Source: JBBFMJ01 sp037441225 (GTDB lineage: Bacteria > Acidobacteriota > Thermoanaerobaculia > UBA2201). Taken from it: a stretch of 64,000 nucleotides of DNA. A program made the translations under genes and the position numbers. Below, piece after piece: positions 34,253-43,573 of this stretch. The DNA lies in the NCBI GenBank assembly GCA_037441225.1, contig JBBISU010000016.1, positions 1 through 64,000 of the forward strand. Direction: 5' to 3'. Under the pieces are notes generated by a model. It worked only from the letters and a program-made list of their open reading frames with translations, made no database searches and was not told the DNA's origin. Every line of letters begins with the position of its first letter. Position 1 is the stretch's first letter.

Positions 34253-35363
34253 ATTTTTTCACAAAAACCCTATAAATTCTTCTTTTATCTGCTGTCTCAA
34301 TCTTAAAATTATAACCCTTATAAGCAATTTCTTGCTTTTCTTCAGGGATTCCACCAAACAAATGAATTAAAAATCCAGCAAGTGTATCATAATCGCCCTT
34401 TTCTATTTCAATTCCAATAATTTCCTCAACCTCTTCAATATGGGTTTTCCCTGCAAAGGAAAAACTATCTTTATCTAATCTAATTGTTTCTGGGATTGCA
34501 TGTTCATCTTCAATTTCACCAATTAATTCTTCTAACAAATCTTCCATAGTTACAAGCCCTAAAGTTCCACCATACTCATCAACGACAATAGAAATGGAGA
34601 TATGTTTTTCTTGCATTTCTTTTAAGAGGTCAGAAACCTTTTTCATCTCTGGAACAAAGTTTACTTCCTTTAAGATATTATTAATTTGAAAGTTTTCTGG
34701 GTTTTTAACTTTAAAAAAGTCCTTTAAAAAGATAACTCCCTTTATATTATCTAAGGAATTTTCAATGACTGGTAAGCGAGAAAACTTTGATTCCATAAAA
34801 ATTTCTTTTATTTCATCATAAGTGCTATTTTGGGATACCACAACCATATCTGTTCTTGGTGTCATTATTTCATTAACTAAAGTTTCAGAAAAATCAATTA
34901 TATTTTCAAGCATTATCCTATCTTTTTCTTCCAGTATTCCTTTTTCCATTCCAACATCAATATATGTTTTTATTTCTTTTAATGAAATATTTTCGTCTTC
35001 AATTTCTTTTTTTTCAGTTGAAGGCAGTATTGCATTAAGTATGAAAAAGTAAATTTTAAATTTCAAAAGGATTTTTGATATCTTTTCTTCTTTTGTAATT
35101 AAATAAAAGAAGATCATTAAAAGTATAATGGTTAAGGCAAATATTATTTTTTTATGAATATTTATTGAATTACAAAAAACAAAGTTAGTTATTAAAAGAA
35201 AGGAAAATAATAAAAAAGTTGAAAACTGTGCTTTAGAAAGCTCTAATTGAATTTTTTTTTCTTCCCATATATTGTTCCAACTAAAAATGTTTAATTTTAA
35301 AAGAAAGGAAGCAATTATTCCAAATAATAAAAGGAATAATAAATTAATGTAGTAAATAATCAT
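34242..35363 (-). CDS. CorC/HlyC-type CBS-domain membrane protein
   Basis: A 373-residue protein with three hydrophobic segments (about 1-25, 48-66, 72-90), the conserved linker ending in VNEIMTPRTDMV, two CBS domains (about 165-290; VVDEYGGTLGLVTMEDLLEE) and a C-terminal CorC_HlyC domain ending FVKKYGK. Family members are linked to Mg2+/Co2+ transport or homeostasis. The membrane part is shorter than a full CNNM domain. It overlaps ybeY by 4 bases. Confidence 0.88.
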   Translation of the reverse strand: MIIYYINLLFLLLFGIIASFLLKLNIFSWNNIWEEKKIQLELSKAQFSTFLLFSFLLITNFVFCNSINIHKKIIFALTIILLMIFFYLITKEEKISKILLKFKIYFFILNAILPSTEKKEIEDENISLKEIKTYIDVGMEKGILEEKDRIMLENIIDFSETLVNEIMTPRTDMVVVSQNSTYDEIKEIFMESKFSRLPVIENSLDNIKGVIFLKDFFKVKNPENFQINNILKEVNFVPEMKKVSDLLKEMQEKHISISIVVDEYGGTLGLVTMEDLLEELIGEIEDEHAIPETIRLDKDSFSFAGKTHIEEVEEIIGIEIEKGDYDTLAGFLIHLFGGIPEEKQEIAYKGYNFKIETADKRRIYRVFVKKYGK

Positions 35364-35761
35364 AATTTAAATTTTAAAACTAATTTTTCTTGGAATTCTT
35401 CCATTTCTCCATTATCTTTTTCATGGTCATATCCAGCCAAATGCAAAATTCCGTGGATAAGAATTCTTTTTAATTCTTCGTTAACGGTTATAGCCATTCT
35501 TTTTGCTTGTCTTTCAACTTGTTTTAAGTTTATTAAAACATCCCCAAGATAATTCTTTTCATTTAAAGGAAAAGATATTACATCAGTTAAACCATTTCTT
35601 TTTAAAAATTCTCTATTTATTTTTTTACAATAGGAATCCCCACAAAACATTATACTTAAATCTTTTTTTAATTTTAATTCTTCTAAAAGTTTTTTTATGA
35701 ATTTTTTCAGATTATTTTCCTTTATTTTTTTTCTTGTTTTGTTTAATATGGTTATTTCCAT
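35360..35761 (-). CDS. ybeY: Endoribonuclease YbeY
   Basis: A 133-residue metal-dependent RNase for 16S rRNA 3'-end maturation and ribosome quality control. The zinc motif is intact: HGILHLAGYDHE, with three His spaced H-x3-H-x5-H. The family N-terminus (EITILNKTR) supports the start at 35761, which lies 50 bases inside the end of the pgpH-like gene in another frame. Confidence 0.95.
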   Translation of the reverse strand: MEITILNKTRKKIKENNLKKFIKKLLEELKLKKDLSIMFCGDSYCKKINREFLKRNGLTDVISFPLNEKNYLGDVLINLKQVERQAKRMAITVNEELKRILIHGILHLAGYDHEKDNGEMEEFQEKLVLKFKL

Positions 35762-37970
35762 TTTCCTCCCTTATGTTAAAATCAAAATTTGGATATTCAA
35801 TCCTTATATGATACATAGCAGATAAAGTTTGAATAAAGCATCTTTTAATTATTTCCACTTCTTTAAAACTTAACTCCGATTCTTTTAATTGTCCATCTTC
35901 TATTGAATCATTCACTATTTTTTCTACTAAATTTGTTATTTTTTCAATATCTGGTTCCTCTAAGGTTCTTGAAGCTGCTTCAACAGAATCAGCTAAAAGC
36001 AGTATTGACATTTCTTTTGTGTCTGGCAAAACTCCTTGATATCTGTATTCTTCTTCACTTGTATTCCCTTCCTTATTCATTGCTTTATGATAAAAATAAT
36101 GCATAACTTTTTTTCCATGATGCATTGTAATTGAATCTATTATTGCTCTTGGAAGTTTAAATTTTTTTGCAATTTCTATGCCTTTTGTTAAATGGTTTGC
36201 CAGGATAATCCTTGAAATAGAGGGCTCTAAATTTTCATGGGGATTTTTTCCTTTCTGATTTTCAATAAAATATTCTGGTTTGAAAATCTTTCCAATGTCA
36301 TGAAAGAGAGCTGCAACTTTTGCTAAAAGAGAATTTGCATTTATTTCTTCTGCTGCCCTTTCAACTAATATACTTAAATTTATAGAATGCTGATATGTTC
36401 CAGGTGCTTTTAAAGCAAGTTCTTTCAAAATTGGATGGTTTTGACTTGCCAGTTCTAGCAATCTTAAATTTGAAAAAATTCCAAAAGAGCTTTCTATGAT
36501 TGGTGATAAGAAATTTACAAGAGCTGAAGAAAAAATTCCTCCCAAAAAAGATAAAAATAAAATAAAGAGACCAGTTTTAGTTTGTTCTATGATATTTGAA
36601 CTGGAAAAATATAAGGGGTTTTCAAATAAAAAGGAAAAACAAAAGACAGAAAAAATGTTTCCAAGTCCTACAAATATTCCAATTTTAGTGACATCCCATC
36701 TGTATTTTATGTATTTATAAGAAAGAATAGCAATAAAAGTTCCTGTTAAAGAATAAGTGAAAAAAAAAGAAAAATGACCAAATAATAAGCTGACAAAAAG
36801 TGAAAAAATTATCCCAAATGCAACAGAGACAACCGATGTGGAAAATAATCTTAAAAGAAAAGCACCTAAAGAAAAAGGTATGGCAAGATACCAAAAATTT
36901 ATATCGTTAAAAGGTTTACTTAAAAACGAACCAGCAAGGGCTTCAAAAAGATATTTTATCGAATAAACAATATAAATTAATGACAAATATAAGAATATTA
37001 TTAAATTAAAAGTAGAGTTTATGTTATAACCATAAAATTTAATTTTTTGAGAAAATATTACTTTATAGAGAAAGATTAATGATAATATTGACAGGAGGAA
37101 TATACCAATATAAAAATTTAAATTGTAAAGAGAATTTTTTTTCTCTTTTATTTGATTTAAGATTGATATTTGAACTTCGTTTAATACATCTCCTTTCCTT
37201 GCAACAGTATAACCTTTTGGTAAATTATAAGAAATAGGAAAAACCTCTTGCATCTTTTTTTCCCTTCTGTGGTTTGTTTCAAGAGCATTTAAGGTTAAAT
37301 TAGGTGTGCAGTATCCAGTAAGAAATTCAGTTAATATTTCTTTATCTTTTGGAGATAAAAATTTTACCTTTTTTAATTCACTTCTTATTATTATTTCTAC
37401 ATCTTTTGGGTAATCAAGGACAGAAAATACATCTACACTTACCTCTTCTTGATTTGTTTCAATATATCTTCTTATATATCCTTTTTGATAGAAGGAAGCC
37501 AGATATTTTTTGCTTGTTACAATAGGATTTTGATAAATTTGCAAAATTATTCCAGAAAGAGTATCCATTAGTTCAGAGGAAAAATTATGTTTTAAGAAAA
37601 CTTTGAAAGTTTCTTCAGAGATTAAGCTAATTTCAGACTTTGATTTAAATATTTCTTCCAATTGTTTAATAAGAATTGCACTTTTATTTTTTTGAAAGTC
37701 AAAAACAGGCAAAACATTTTGTGCTGCTTCATACCTCTTTTTTTCTGTTTCTTGAAAGTTTTCAAAAGATATTGCCTTTTTAAGAACTATGTCCTTTGGT
37801 GCAAGGTCTCCAACCTTTAAATTATAATATTTTTCATCCTGGCTTTTATAAAAAAGAAAAATCATTAAAATTATAAATAATAAAGACCAAAAATAAATGG
37901 ATTTAAATACTTTTTTCAAAAAAGGATTAATTTTATTTATTATATTTTTTAAATTCTTAATTGGATTCAT
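35712..37970 (-). CDS. pgpH: PgpH/YqfF-type membrane HD-domain phosphodiesterase
   Basis: A 752-residue protein: one N-terminal membrane segment (about 27-45), an extracytoplasmic 7TMR-HDED region to about 280, seven membrane segments (about 285-490), then a cytoplasmic HD domain with LFHDIGKI and ITMHHGKK. Family members degrade cyclic di-AMP. It overlaps phoH by 4 bases and ybeY by 50. The phoH-pgpH-ybeY-corC-era order is a common one. No diadenylate cyclase is in the window. Confidence 0.93.
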   Translation of the reverse strand: MNPIKNLKNIINKINPFLKKVFKSIYFWSLLFIILMIFLFYKSQDEKYYNLKVGDLAPKDIVLKKAISFENFQETEKKRYEAAQNVLPVFDFQKNKSAILIKQLEEIFKSKSEISLISEETFKVFLKHNFSSELMDTLSGIILQIYQNPIVTSKKYLASFYQKGYIRRYIETNQEEVSVDVFSVLDYPKDVEIIIRSELKKVKFLSPKDKEILTEFLTGYCTPNLTLNALETNHRREKKMQEVFPISYNLPKGYTVARKGDVLNEVQISILNQIKEKKNSLYNLNFYIGIFLLSILSLIFLYKVIFSQKIKFYGYNINSTFNLIIFLYLSLIYIVYSIKYLFEALAGSFLSKPFNDINFWYLAIPFSLGAFLLRLFSTSVVSVAFGIIFSLFVSLLFGHFSFFFTYSLTGTFIAILSYKYIKYRWDVTKIGIFVGLGNIFSVFCFSFLFENPLYFSSSNIIEQTKTGLFILFLSFLGGIFSSALVNFLSPIIESSFGIFSNLRLLELASQNHPILKELALKAPGTYQHSINLSILVERAAEEINANSLLAKVAALFHDIGKIFKPEYFIENQKGKNPHENLEPSISRIILANHLTKGIEIAKKFKLPRAIIDSITMHHGKKVMHYFYHKAMNKEGNTSEEEYRYQGVLPDTKEMSILLLADSVEAASRTLEEPDIEKITNLVEKIVNDSIEDGQLKESELSFKEVEIIKRCFIQTLSAMYHIRIEYPNFDFNIREENGNNHIKQNKKKNKGK

Positions 37971-38923
37971 TTGCCATTTCTTTCATAAGCAGAAATTATT
38001 TCAGAGACAAGGGGATGCCTTACAACATCCCTTTCATCAAAATCTACAAAGGCAATACCAGGTATGCCTTCAAGAATTTTTCTTGCATGCTTTAATCCCG
38101 ATTCCTTCCCTTGGGGCAAATCTATTTGGGTTACATCTCCTGTAATTATAACTTTTGAAGAAAAACCCATCCTTGTAACAAACATTTTCATTTGTTCAGG
38201 TGTTGTGTTTTGGGCTTCATCAAGTATTATCATTGCATCATTTAAAGTTCTTCCTCTCATATAGGCAAGGGGAGCAATCTCAATAAGTCCTTTTTCTATG
38301 AGCTTAATTACTCTATCATAGCCTAACAAATCATAAAGGGCATCATATAAGGGTCTTAAATAAGGATCTACTTTTTGCAAGATGTCTCCAGGCAGAAAAC
38401 CCAATTTTTCACCTGCTTCAATTGCTGGTCTTGTAAGTATAATTCTTTTAACTCTATGCTCTAAAAAATATGCACAAGCAATTCCAACTGAAAGATATGT
38501 CTTTCCTGTGCCAGCAGGTCCTATTGCAAAAAGCATATCATTATATTTTATTGTTTCTAGGAACAATTTTTGTTTTAATGACCTTGGTTGTACGATTTTT
38601 ATAACTGCTGGCTCTATGTTCCCTGAAAGATAAAATTCCTTTAAAGAAGTACCTGGATTTTTATGAACAATTCTTATTGAATCTTGAATATCTCTTTCAG
38701 TTAAAGGATAACCCTGCTCTAAAATTTCTTTTATTTCCTTTAACATTATAAAAACACTTTCAACGGACTCCTTTTCTCCTTCAATTGAAAGGTTTTCTCC
38801 CCTTGTTTTTAGAGAAACACTGAAGTTTTTTTCAATGGTTTTTAAATTATTATCCCTTGTGCCGTATATAAGGCGCTGGATTTCTGCTTGGATTGACAAA
38901 GATTGCATCTCTTCTTTTTCCAT
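37967..38923 (-). CDS. phoH: PhoH-like ATPase (YbeZ type)
   Basis: A 318-residue P-loop ATPase: an N-terminal KH-like region, Walker A GPAGTGKTY, and Walker B IILDEAQNTTPEQMK. Linked to RNA metabolism beside ybeY. ATG 38923 is preferred over the adjoining TTG. First in the seven-gene chain; a TATCATA-T-TATGATA palindrome lies about 75 bases upstream. Confidence 0.93.
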   Translation of the reverse strand: MEKEEMQSLSIQAEIQRLIYGTRDNNLKTIEKNFSVSLKTRGENLSIEGEKESVESVFIMLKEIKEILEQGYPLTERDIQDSIRIVHKNPGTSLKEFYLSGNIEPAVIKIVQPRSLKQKLFLETIKYNDMLFAIGPAGTGKTYLSVGIACAYFLEHRVKRIILTRPAIEAGEKLGFLPGDILQKVDPYLRPLYDALYDLLGYDRVIKLIEKGLIEIAPLAYMRGRTLNDAMIILDEAQNTTPEQMKMFVTRMGFSSKVIITGDVTQIDLPQGKESGLKHARKILEGIPGIAFVDFDERDVVRHPLVSEIISAYERNGK

Positions 38924-38998
38924 CAATTTTTAAGCGAAGGAATCATTTAAAGCAGTTCACCTGCCCAAGGAAGGATTTAGTATAAGAAAATCTACCCA

Positions 38999-39013
38999 TA
39001 TCATATTATGATA
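38999..39013. promoter_or_regulatory. Perfect 7-bp-arm palindrome in the phoH/thiD divergent gap
   Basis: TATCATA-T-TATGATA is the clearest symmetrical element of the 184-nt gap. It could be an operator, or overlap a -10 for phoH (CATAAT on the minus strand). Chance is not excluded in AT-rich DNA. Confidence 0.35.
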
Positions 39014-39095
39014 ACACTTTAAAATATAAATTTCAAGTCCCTTTTTAAATGATTAAATTTTTATGAAAGATGTTGTTTTTTTCTTCTTTTATTGA

Positions 39096-39110
39096 TAAGA
39101 TTTTCTTATG
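39096..39110 (+). promoter_or_regulatory. thiD promoter, leaderless type
   Basis: TAAGAT at 39096-39101 is 6 nt before the ATG at 39108, and TTGTTT at 39073-39078 gives a 17-nt spacer. There is no room for a TPP riboswitch, and none is seen. Confidence 0.5.
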
Positions 39111-39866
39111 GATTATGTTTTAACTATTGCTGGCTCTGATTCTTCTGCAGGAGCAGGGATTCAGGCAGATTTAAAGACATTTTTAAAATTGAAAGTCCCT
39201 TCTCTTTCTGTTATTACTGCTGTAACTTCTCAGAACTCAAAGGGTGTTTATTCAATCCATCCCATTCCACCAGAAGAGATAGAATATCAATTAAAAGTAC
39301 TGGAGGAGGACTTTAAAATTAAAGCAGCAAAGGTTGGGATGTTGCCAGATATAAAATCAATTTATGTAGTTTATAATTTCTTTAAGAGAAGAAAGGATAT
39401 ATTTTTTTTACTTGATCCTGTTTTAGTTTCAACAACTGGTTTTAATCTTTATTTAGAAGATACAAAAAAAGAATTAAAAGAAAAATTAATTCCTTTATGC
39501 AGTTTAATTACCCCAAACCTTGAGGAAGCAAAAACACTTTTGGATTTAAAAATTGATAATAATTTGGAGCTTGCAAAATTGTTTTATGAAAAATTTAAAG
39601 TCCCTGTCCTTTTAAAGGGTGGGCATAAAAAAGATGAGATTTTAGTAGATATTTATTATGATGGAAAAGTATTGAAAAAATTTAAATGGAAAAGAATAGA
39701 AGGTGAGTTCCATGGAACTGGTTGTATTTTGTCTTCTGCAATTGTATCTTATATAGTCCGCGGCTTTCCAAAATTAGAATCAATAAAAAGAGCAAGAAGA
39801 TTTTTGTATGAACAAATAAATAAAAAGAGTTTTTCAAAAAATATTGACTTAAAATATATCCTTTGA
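39108..39866 (+). CDS. thiD: Hydroxymethylpyrimidine/phosphomethylpyrimidine kinase
   Basis: A 252-residue ribokinase-fold kinase acting twice on the HMP moiety in thiamine synthesis. TIAGSDSSAGAGIQADLKTF at the N-terminus, VLLKGGHKKDE near 165, and the anion-hole/catalytic GTGCILSSAI near 205. Stand-alone ThiD length, not fused to ThiE. No other thi genes are nearby. The cold-shock gene follows on the same strand. Confidence 0.94.
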   Translation: MDYVLTIAGSDSSAGAGIQADLKTFLKLKVPSLSVITAVTSQNSKGVYSIHPIPPEEIEYQLKVLEEDFKIKAAKVGMLPDIKSIYVVYNFFKRRKDIFFLLDPVLVSTTGFNLYLEDTKKELKEKLIPLCSLITPNLEEAKTLLDLKIDNNLELAKLFYEKFKVPVLLKGGHKKDEILVDIYYDGKVLKKFKWKRIEGEFHGTGCILSSAIVSYIVRGFPKLESIKRARRFLYEQINKKSFSKNIDLKYIL

Positions 39867-39962
39867 CTTTTAATTTTTTTTGTGGTAATATTATTTGATG
39901 GTTATTGTTTCTTCATAAAAGAAATAATTTCCAGGATTTTAAAAAGAAAGGATTTTTGTAGT

Positions 39963-40169
39963 ATGCCAAAAGGTACAGTAAAATGGTTTTCGGACGAGAA
40001 GGGCTATGGCTTTATCGTCCAGGAAAATGGAGAAAATCTTTTTGTCCATTTTTCATCAATTCAGTCAAAGGGTTTTAAGTCATTAAAAAAAGATCAAAAA
40101 GTATCTTTTGAAGTAGTTAACACAGACAAAGGGCTTCAAGCAGTAAATGTAGTTGTTTTAGAGGAATAG
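39963..40169 (+). CDS. csp: Cold-shock protein
   Basis: A 68-residue CSD protein. The start is ATG 39963 (MPKGTVKWF), not the upstream in-frame one at 39882. RNP1 GYGFIV and RNP2 LFVHFS are intact. An OB-fold RNA chaperone. GAAAGGAT lies about 9-12 nt before the ATG, and the AT-rich leader after a TAATAT at about 39886 may be 60-70 nt, as in other csp mRNAs. It converges on mpl with a 12-base overlap. Confidence 0.95.
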   Translation: MPKGTVKWFSDEKGYGFIVQENGENLFVHFSSIQSKGFKSLKKDQKVSFEVVNTDKGLQAVNVVVLEE

Positions 40170-41591
40170 CTTTAAGATTTTTTGAGGCAAATCATCCATT
40201 GGTCCATTACTCAATGTAACAATTGCAGTTTTAGGTTTTAAGGTTTTTCTTATGTAGTCAATTATCTCTTCCGAATTTACTCCAGCCAAAACCTCTTTCC
40301 CACTCTTTTTTAAGCTTTTTGAAAGCTTTTGAAGATCTAAGGGTTTATATCCTTCTTTTATTGGAGGAGGGGGAAGGATAATTATACTATCAGCAAATTC
40401 AAAGGACTTTGAATATTTTTTTTGAAAGAACTGGGTTCTGGAAGTATTTGTCCTTGGCTCAAAGATTGCCAGCAATTTGAAGCCTTTAAGATTTTCTTTT
40501 AGTCCTTTAAGGGTTATGTAAACTGCTTCTGGATGGTGCGCAAAATCATCTATTAAGATAAAATCATCATTTTTAAATAAAATTTCCTGTCTTCTTTTAA
40601 CGCCTTTAAATTCCTTAAAAGCATCAATAATTTTTTCAGGAAGAAAATTTAAATTTTTAAGTACTAAAAATACTGCGGCAAAATTTTTTATATTTTGCAA
40701 ACCTATCATTGGGATTTCAATCAAATATTTTTCTTTTTCAATTTTTAACTCAAAGGCAGTGCCATTTATATTTTGTTTTATTATTTTTGAAATCCATCCT
40801 TTTGAACCTTTTTCAAAGCCATAAGTTGAAAATTCTCTTTTTTTTAATTTTTTAAGCAAATCTTTGCAATTATCTTTACAAAGGAAAATCCTTTCTTGAT
40901 CTTTATTTTTTTCAATGAATTTAATAAATGCCTCCAAATAATCATCATAGCTTTTAAAAAAATCAATATGATCATAATTTATAGAAGTTATGATTGAAAT
41001 TGAAGGGTAAAAATGCCAGAATTTTGGTGTTTTTTCAAAATAAGCAGTCTCATATTCATCGCCTTCTAAGACAAAATATTTTCCTCCATCAAGTTTAGCA
41101 TTTACTTCAAAATTCAAAGGTATTCCACCTACAAAAAAAGATGGTTTTTCCTTTAAATAATTTAAACAATGTGCTAGAAGGGATGTGGTTGTTGTTTTTC
41201 CATTTGTTCCTGCTACAACAATTGGTACTTTATTCTTTAAATAATAATTTTTAAAAAGTTCTGGAAAACTTGTATAGGGTATCCTTTTTTCCCTTACAGC
41301 AATTGACTCAGGATGATTCTTGGGCATAATATTTCCAACAATAACAAGCTCTGGCTTTCTTTCCAAATTTTCTGGTTTCAAACCTTTAATTAAATCAATT
41401 TTTAAACTTTGTAGCATTTCTTTTATTGGTGAATAAAAATTATTGTCAGCTCCAAAGACCTCTTTGCCATCATCCAAGAGTATTTTTGCAACACCTGACA
41501 TTGCAGTTCCACATATCCCTTGGATATAAACTTTTTTAACCTTTGAGTGATCAATCTTTTTCTTTTCTTCTCCAATATAAACTTCAATCAT
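40158..41591 (-). CDS. mpl: UDP-N-acetylmuramate:tripeptide ligase (murein recycling)
   Basis: A 477-residue Mur-ligase family enzyme attaching recovered L-Ala-gamma-D-Glu-meso-DAP to UDP-MurNAc. [13 protein letters not shown] near residue 30 and the ATP loop [10 protein letters not shown] near 125 are present. [10 protein letters not shown] near 340 is shared with MurC, but the N-terminal ICGTAMSG and the long linker fit Mpl better. It overlaps the LD-carboxypeptidase gene by 8 bases, which fits a recycling pair. MurC is the main alternative. Confidence 0.85.
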   Translation of the reverse strand: MIEVYIGEEKKKIDHSKVKKVYIQGICGTAMSGVAKILLDDGKEVFGADNNFYSPIKEMLQSLKIDLIKGLKPENLERKPELVIVGNIMPKNHPESIAVREKRIPYTSFPELFKNYYLKNKVPIVVAGTNGKTTTTSLLAHCLNYLKEKPSFFVGGIPLNFEVNAKLDGGKYFVLEGDEYETAYFEKTPKFWHFYPSISIITSINYDHIDFFKSYDDYLEAFIKFIEKNKDQERIFLCKDNCKDLLKKLKKREFSTYGFEKGSKGWISKIIKQNINGTAFELKIEKEKYLIEIPMIGLQNIKNFAAVFLVLKNLNFLPEKIIDAFKEFKGVKRRQEILFKNDDFILIDDFAHHPEAVYITLKGLKENLKGFKLLAIFEPRTNTSRTQFFQKKYSKSFEFADSIIILPPPPIKEGYKPLDLQKLSKSLKKSGKEVLAGVNSEEIIDYIRKTLKPKTAIVTLSNGPMDDLPQKILKLFL

Positions 41592-42450
41592 AAGAAAACC
41601 TGCTTTCTATTAAATTTTCTTTTGAATCTATAATACAATGCCCCCCTATCCACAAAGGCAGATTTGGCTTGGAATGGCCTGAAGGAAAAAATAATAAAAG
41701 GGGATAATTTTTATCTTTAAAATAGTCATTTATAAGCTTTAAAAATTCTTTTTTTGAGGATTCAGTATAACAATTTGTCATCTTTCCAAAGATTATACCT
41801 TTTATTTCTTCAAAAACCCCTTTCATTTTTAAAATAAATAAGTTTCTATCAATTTTATAAAGTGGTTCATTTACATCTTCTATGAATAAAATCTTGCCTT
41901 TAAAGGAAGAAAATTTAAAAAAACTCATCATTGAAACAAAAAGCGTTAAATTTCCACCCAAAAGTAAACCTTCAGAGACACCTTCTTTTAAAAATTTCAA
42001 TCCCTTTATATTTTTATAAATAAAATTATTTTTATTTAAGATATTTTTAAAGTATTTTTCCTCCTTTTTTGAAAAATCTTTTCTTCCTAAATCAGAAAGC
42101 ATTGGTCCATAACAAAAAGGAAATTTAAATTTTTCTAAAAAATAAAGGCCTAAATAAGTGAAATCAGAAGAACCAATTAAAATTTTTCTTTTTTTTACTT
42201 TTAAAATTTTTAAATGAGGGATTAAATGGATTGCCCCTGCCCCGCCCCTTTCTGCTAAAATAAATTCATAATTTTCATCTAAAATTGCTCTTTTTAACTC
42301 TTCAAATCTTTTCTCTGGATTAAAAGAAAAAAAATATTTATCCTTTTCTTCTGGAATTTTAAATTTAATTTTCATCTTTTTTAACCTATCAATTCCAGAA
42401 AAAAATGTATTTTTCTCTAAGGGTGAGGATGTTTCAATAATATTTATCAT
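41584..42450 (-). CDS. LD-carboxypeptidase (peptidase S66)
   Basis: A 288-residue S66-type serine peptidase that trims the terminal D-Ala from recycled tetrapeptides. RGGAGAIHLIP stands in for the usual RGGYG, then IGSSDFTYL (the catalytic Ser lies in SSD or the nearby motif), FIEDVNEPLYKID (Glu) and SGHSKPNLPLW (His) follow in order. The GGAGA variant replaces the usual Tyr. Coupled to mpl by an 8-base overlap. Confidence 0.85.
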   Translation of the reverse strand: MINIIETSSPLEKNTFFSGIDRLKKMKIKFKIPEEKDKYFFSFNPEKRFEELKRAILDENYEFILAERGGAGAIHLIPHLKILKVKKRKILIGSSDFTYLGLYFLEKFKFPFCYGPMLSDLGRKDFSKKEEKYFKNILNKNNFIYKNIKGLKFLKEGVSEGLLLGGNLTLFVSMMSFFKFSSFKGKILFIEDVNEPLYKIDRNLFILKMKGVFEEIKGIIFGKMTNCYTESSKKEFLKLINDYFKDKNYPLLLFFPSGHSKPNLPLWIGGHCIIDSKENLIESRFSYD

Positions 42451-42462
42451 ATTAAAATTATA
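42448..42462 (-). promoter_or_regulatory. LD-carboxypeptidase/mpl promoter, leaderless type
   Basis: TATAAT (42462-42457) is exactly 6 nt before the ATG at 42450, in a 34-nt divergent gap. Confidence 0.6.
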
Positions 42463-42472
42463 TAATAAATGT

Positions 42473-42487
42473 TAAAATGATGTTATG
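42473..42487 (+). promoter_or_regulatory. LOG-like gene promoter, leaderless type
   Basis: TAAAAT at 42473-42478 is exactly 6 nt before the ATG at 42485. The start codons of the divergent pair are only 34 nt apart. Confidence 0.55.
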
Positions 42488-42964
42488 AAAATTATTTCAG
42501 TTATGGGCGGTTCGGTATGTTCTAAGAAAGAATATGAGCTTGCTTATCAAATTGGAAAAGTAATTGCAAAAGAGGGCTTTGTTTTGCTTTGTGGAGGTGG
42601 TAGTGGGGTTATGGAAGCAGCAGCAAAGGGTGCTTATGAGGGGGGAGGAATTACTCTTGGAATTCTTCCTGGTTCAAATAAAGGAGAATCTCCACCAAAT
42701 CCTTACATAAAAATTCCAGTTTTTACAGGTATGTCTGATGGAAGGAATTCAATAAATGTTAAGTCCTCTGATGTAATTATTGCAATAGGTGGAGGACCTG
42801 GAACCTTATCTGAAATTGCCCTTGCTTTAAAAAACAATAAACCAGTTATTTTATTGGAAAGTTTAAGAGTTGATGAAATAATTGAAAATCCAAATCTTTA
42901 CAAGGCATCAAGTGTGGAAGAAGCATTTGAAATTTTAAAGAAAATAATTAAATCAAGGCTTTAA
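42485..42964 (+). CDS. LOG-like Rossmann protein (TIGR00725 type)
   Basis: A 159-residue protein with the LOG/lysine-decarboxylase-like fold: MGGSVCSKKE at the N-terminus, CGGGSGVMEAAAKGA near 38-52 and IGGGPGTLSEIALA near 100, which is the PGGxGTxxE motif with GGGPGT. LOG enzymes release cytokinin bases from nucleotides; this short bacterial subgroup is uncharacterised. Monocistronic. Confidence 0.85.
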   Translation: MKIISVMGGSVCSKKEYELAYQIGKVIAKEGFVLLCGGGSGVMEAAAKGAYEGGGITLGILPGSNKGESPPNPYIKIPVFTGMSDGRNSINVKSSDVIIAIGGGPGTLSEIALALKNNKPVILLESLRVDEIIENPNLYKASSVEEAFEILKKIIKSRL

Positions 42965-42978
42965 GATTAAATTTGAAT

Positions 42979-43065
42979 CGGAGGAGGAGGGATTCGAACC
43001 CCCGGTCCTGTTGCCAGGACAACGATTTTCAAGACCGTCACCTTCGTCCACTCGGTCACTCCTCC
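42979..43065 (-). tRNA. tRNA-Ser (UGA)
   Basis: 87 nt on the minus strand. Acceptor GGAGGAG/CTCCTCC with discriminator G. Anticodon loop CTTGAAA gives UGA, the long variable arm is typical of Ser, and the T-loop is TTCGAAT. The CCA end is not encoded. It lies convergent to the LOG-like gene. Confidence 0.95.
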
Positions 43066-43092
43066 ATTTTTATAAATTTTATCACATTTTGG

Positions 43093-43108
43093 TATAATTT
43101 ACTATATG
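43093..43108 (+). promoter_or_regulatory. Promoter of the DUF6599/DUF362/NapHG unit, leaderless type
   Basis: TATAAT at 43093-43098 is 7 nt before the ATG at 43106. Confidence 0.55.
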
Positions 43109-43573
43109 AAAAAGAATTTTTTAAACCTACTTTTTTTGCTTCCAATTTTATTTTTTTCTTATTATTTTTTTATAAAAAAACAGGATAATATGAAAATTAA
43201 TTGGAAACCCTTTTTAAAAGAAAATTTAAAAGCAAATTTTTATACAAAAGAAAACCTTTATGATTATTTAGACGGTGGTGCTGAAAAAATAATTGAAAGG
43301 GGTTTTTTATATTTAAAAGTTTGGGAAAGTTTAAATTTTACAATAGAGTTTTATTATTTTGATTCAAAAAATGGCTCAAATTTAATCTTTGAAAAATACT
43401 TAAAAAAAGAAAAAAGAATTTTTAAAGATTATTTTTATGAAATATTTGAAGACCAAGGGGTTGCTATTGCCGGGAAATACTTTCTAAAAATTTATAGTTA
43501 TTCCAAAGATAAAATTTTTATAGAAAATCAAATTAAAAATTTTTTGGAGTGGGCTTATGAAAAAAAGCTTTGA
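43106..43573 (+). CDS. DUF6599-like exported or membrane-anchored protein
   Basis: A 155-residue protein with an N-terminal hydrophobic segment (about 5-23) acting as signal or anchor; no lipobox Cys is present. The segment LYDYLDGGAEKII near 55-67 and the KVWESL strand resemble the DUF6599 pattern, whose function is unknown. It overlaps the DUF362 gene by 17 bases and so belongs with the redox pair downstream. The family link is from memory of the motif and only moderately sure. Confidence 0.65.
   Translation: MKKNFLNLLFLLPILFFSYYFFIKKQDNMKINWKPFLKENLKANFYTKENLYDYLDGGAEKIIERGFLYLKVWESLNFTIEFYYFDSKNGSNLIFEKYLKKEKRIFKDYFYEIFEDQGVAIAGKYFLKIYSYSKDKIFIENQIKNFLEWAYEKKL

Noticed and set aside
39108..39866. 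TPP riboswitch control of thiD
   Set aside because: The promoter hexamer is 6 nt from the ATG, and no CUGAGA element or long leader is present.
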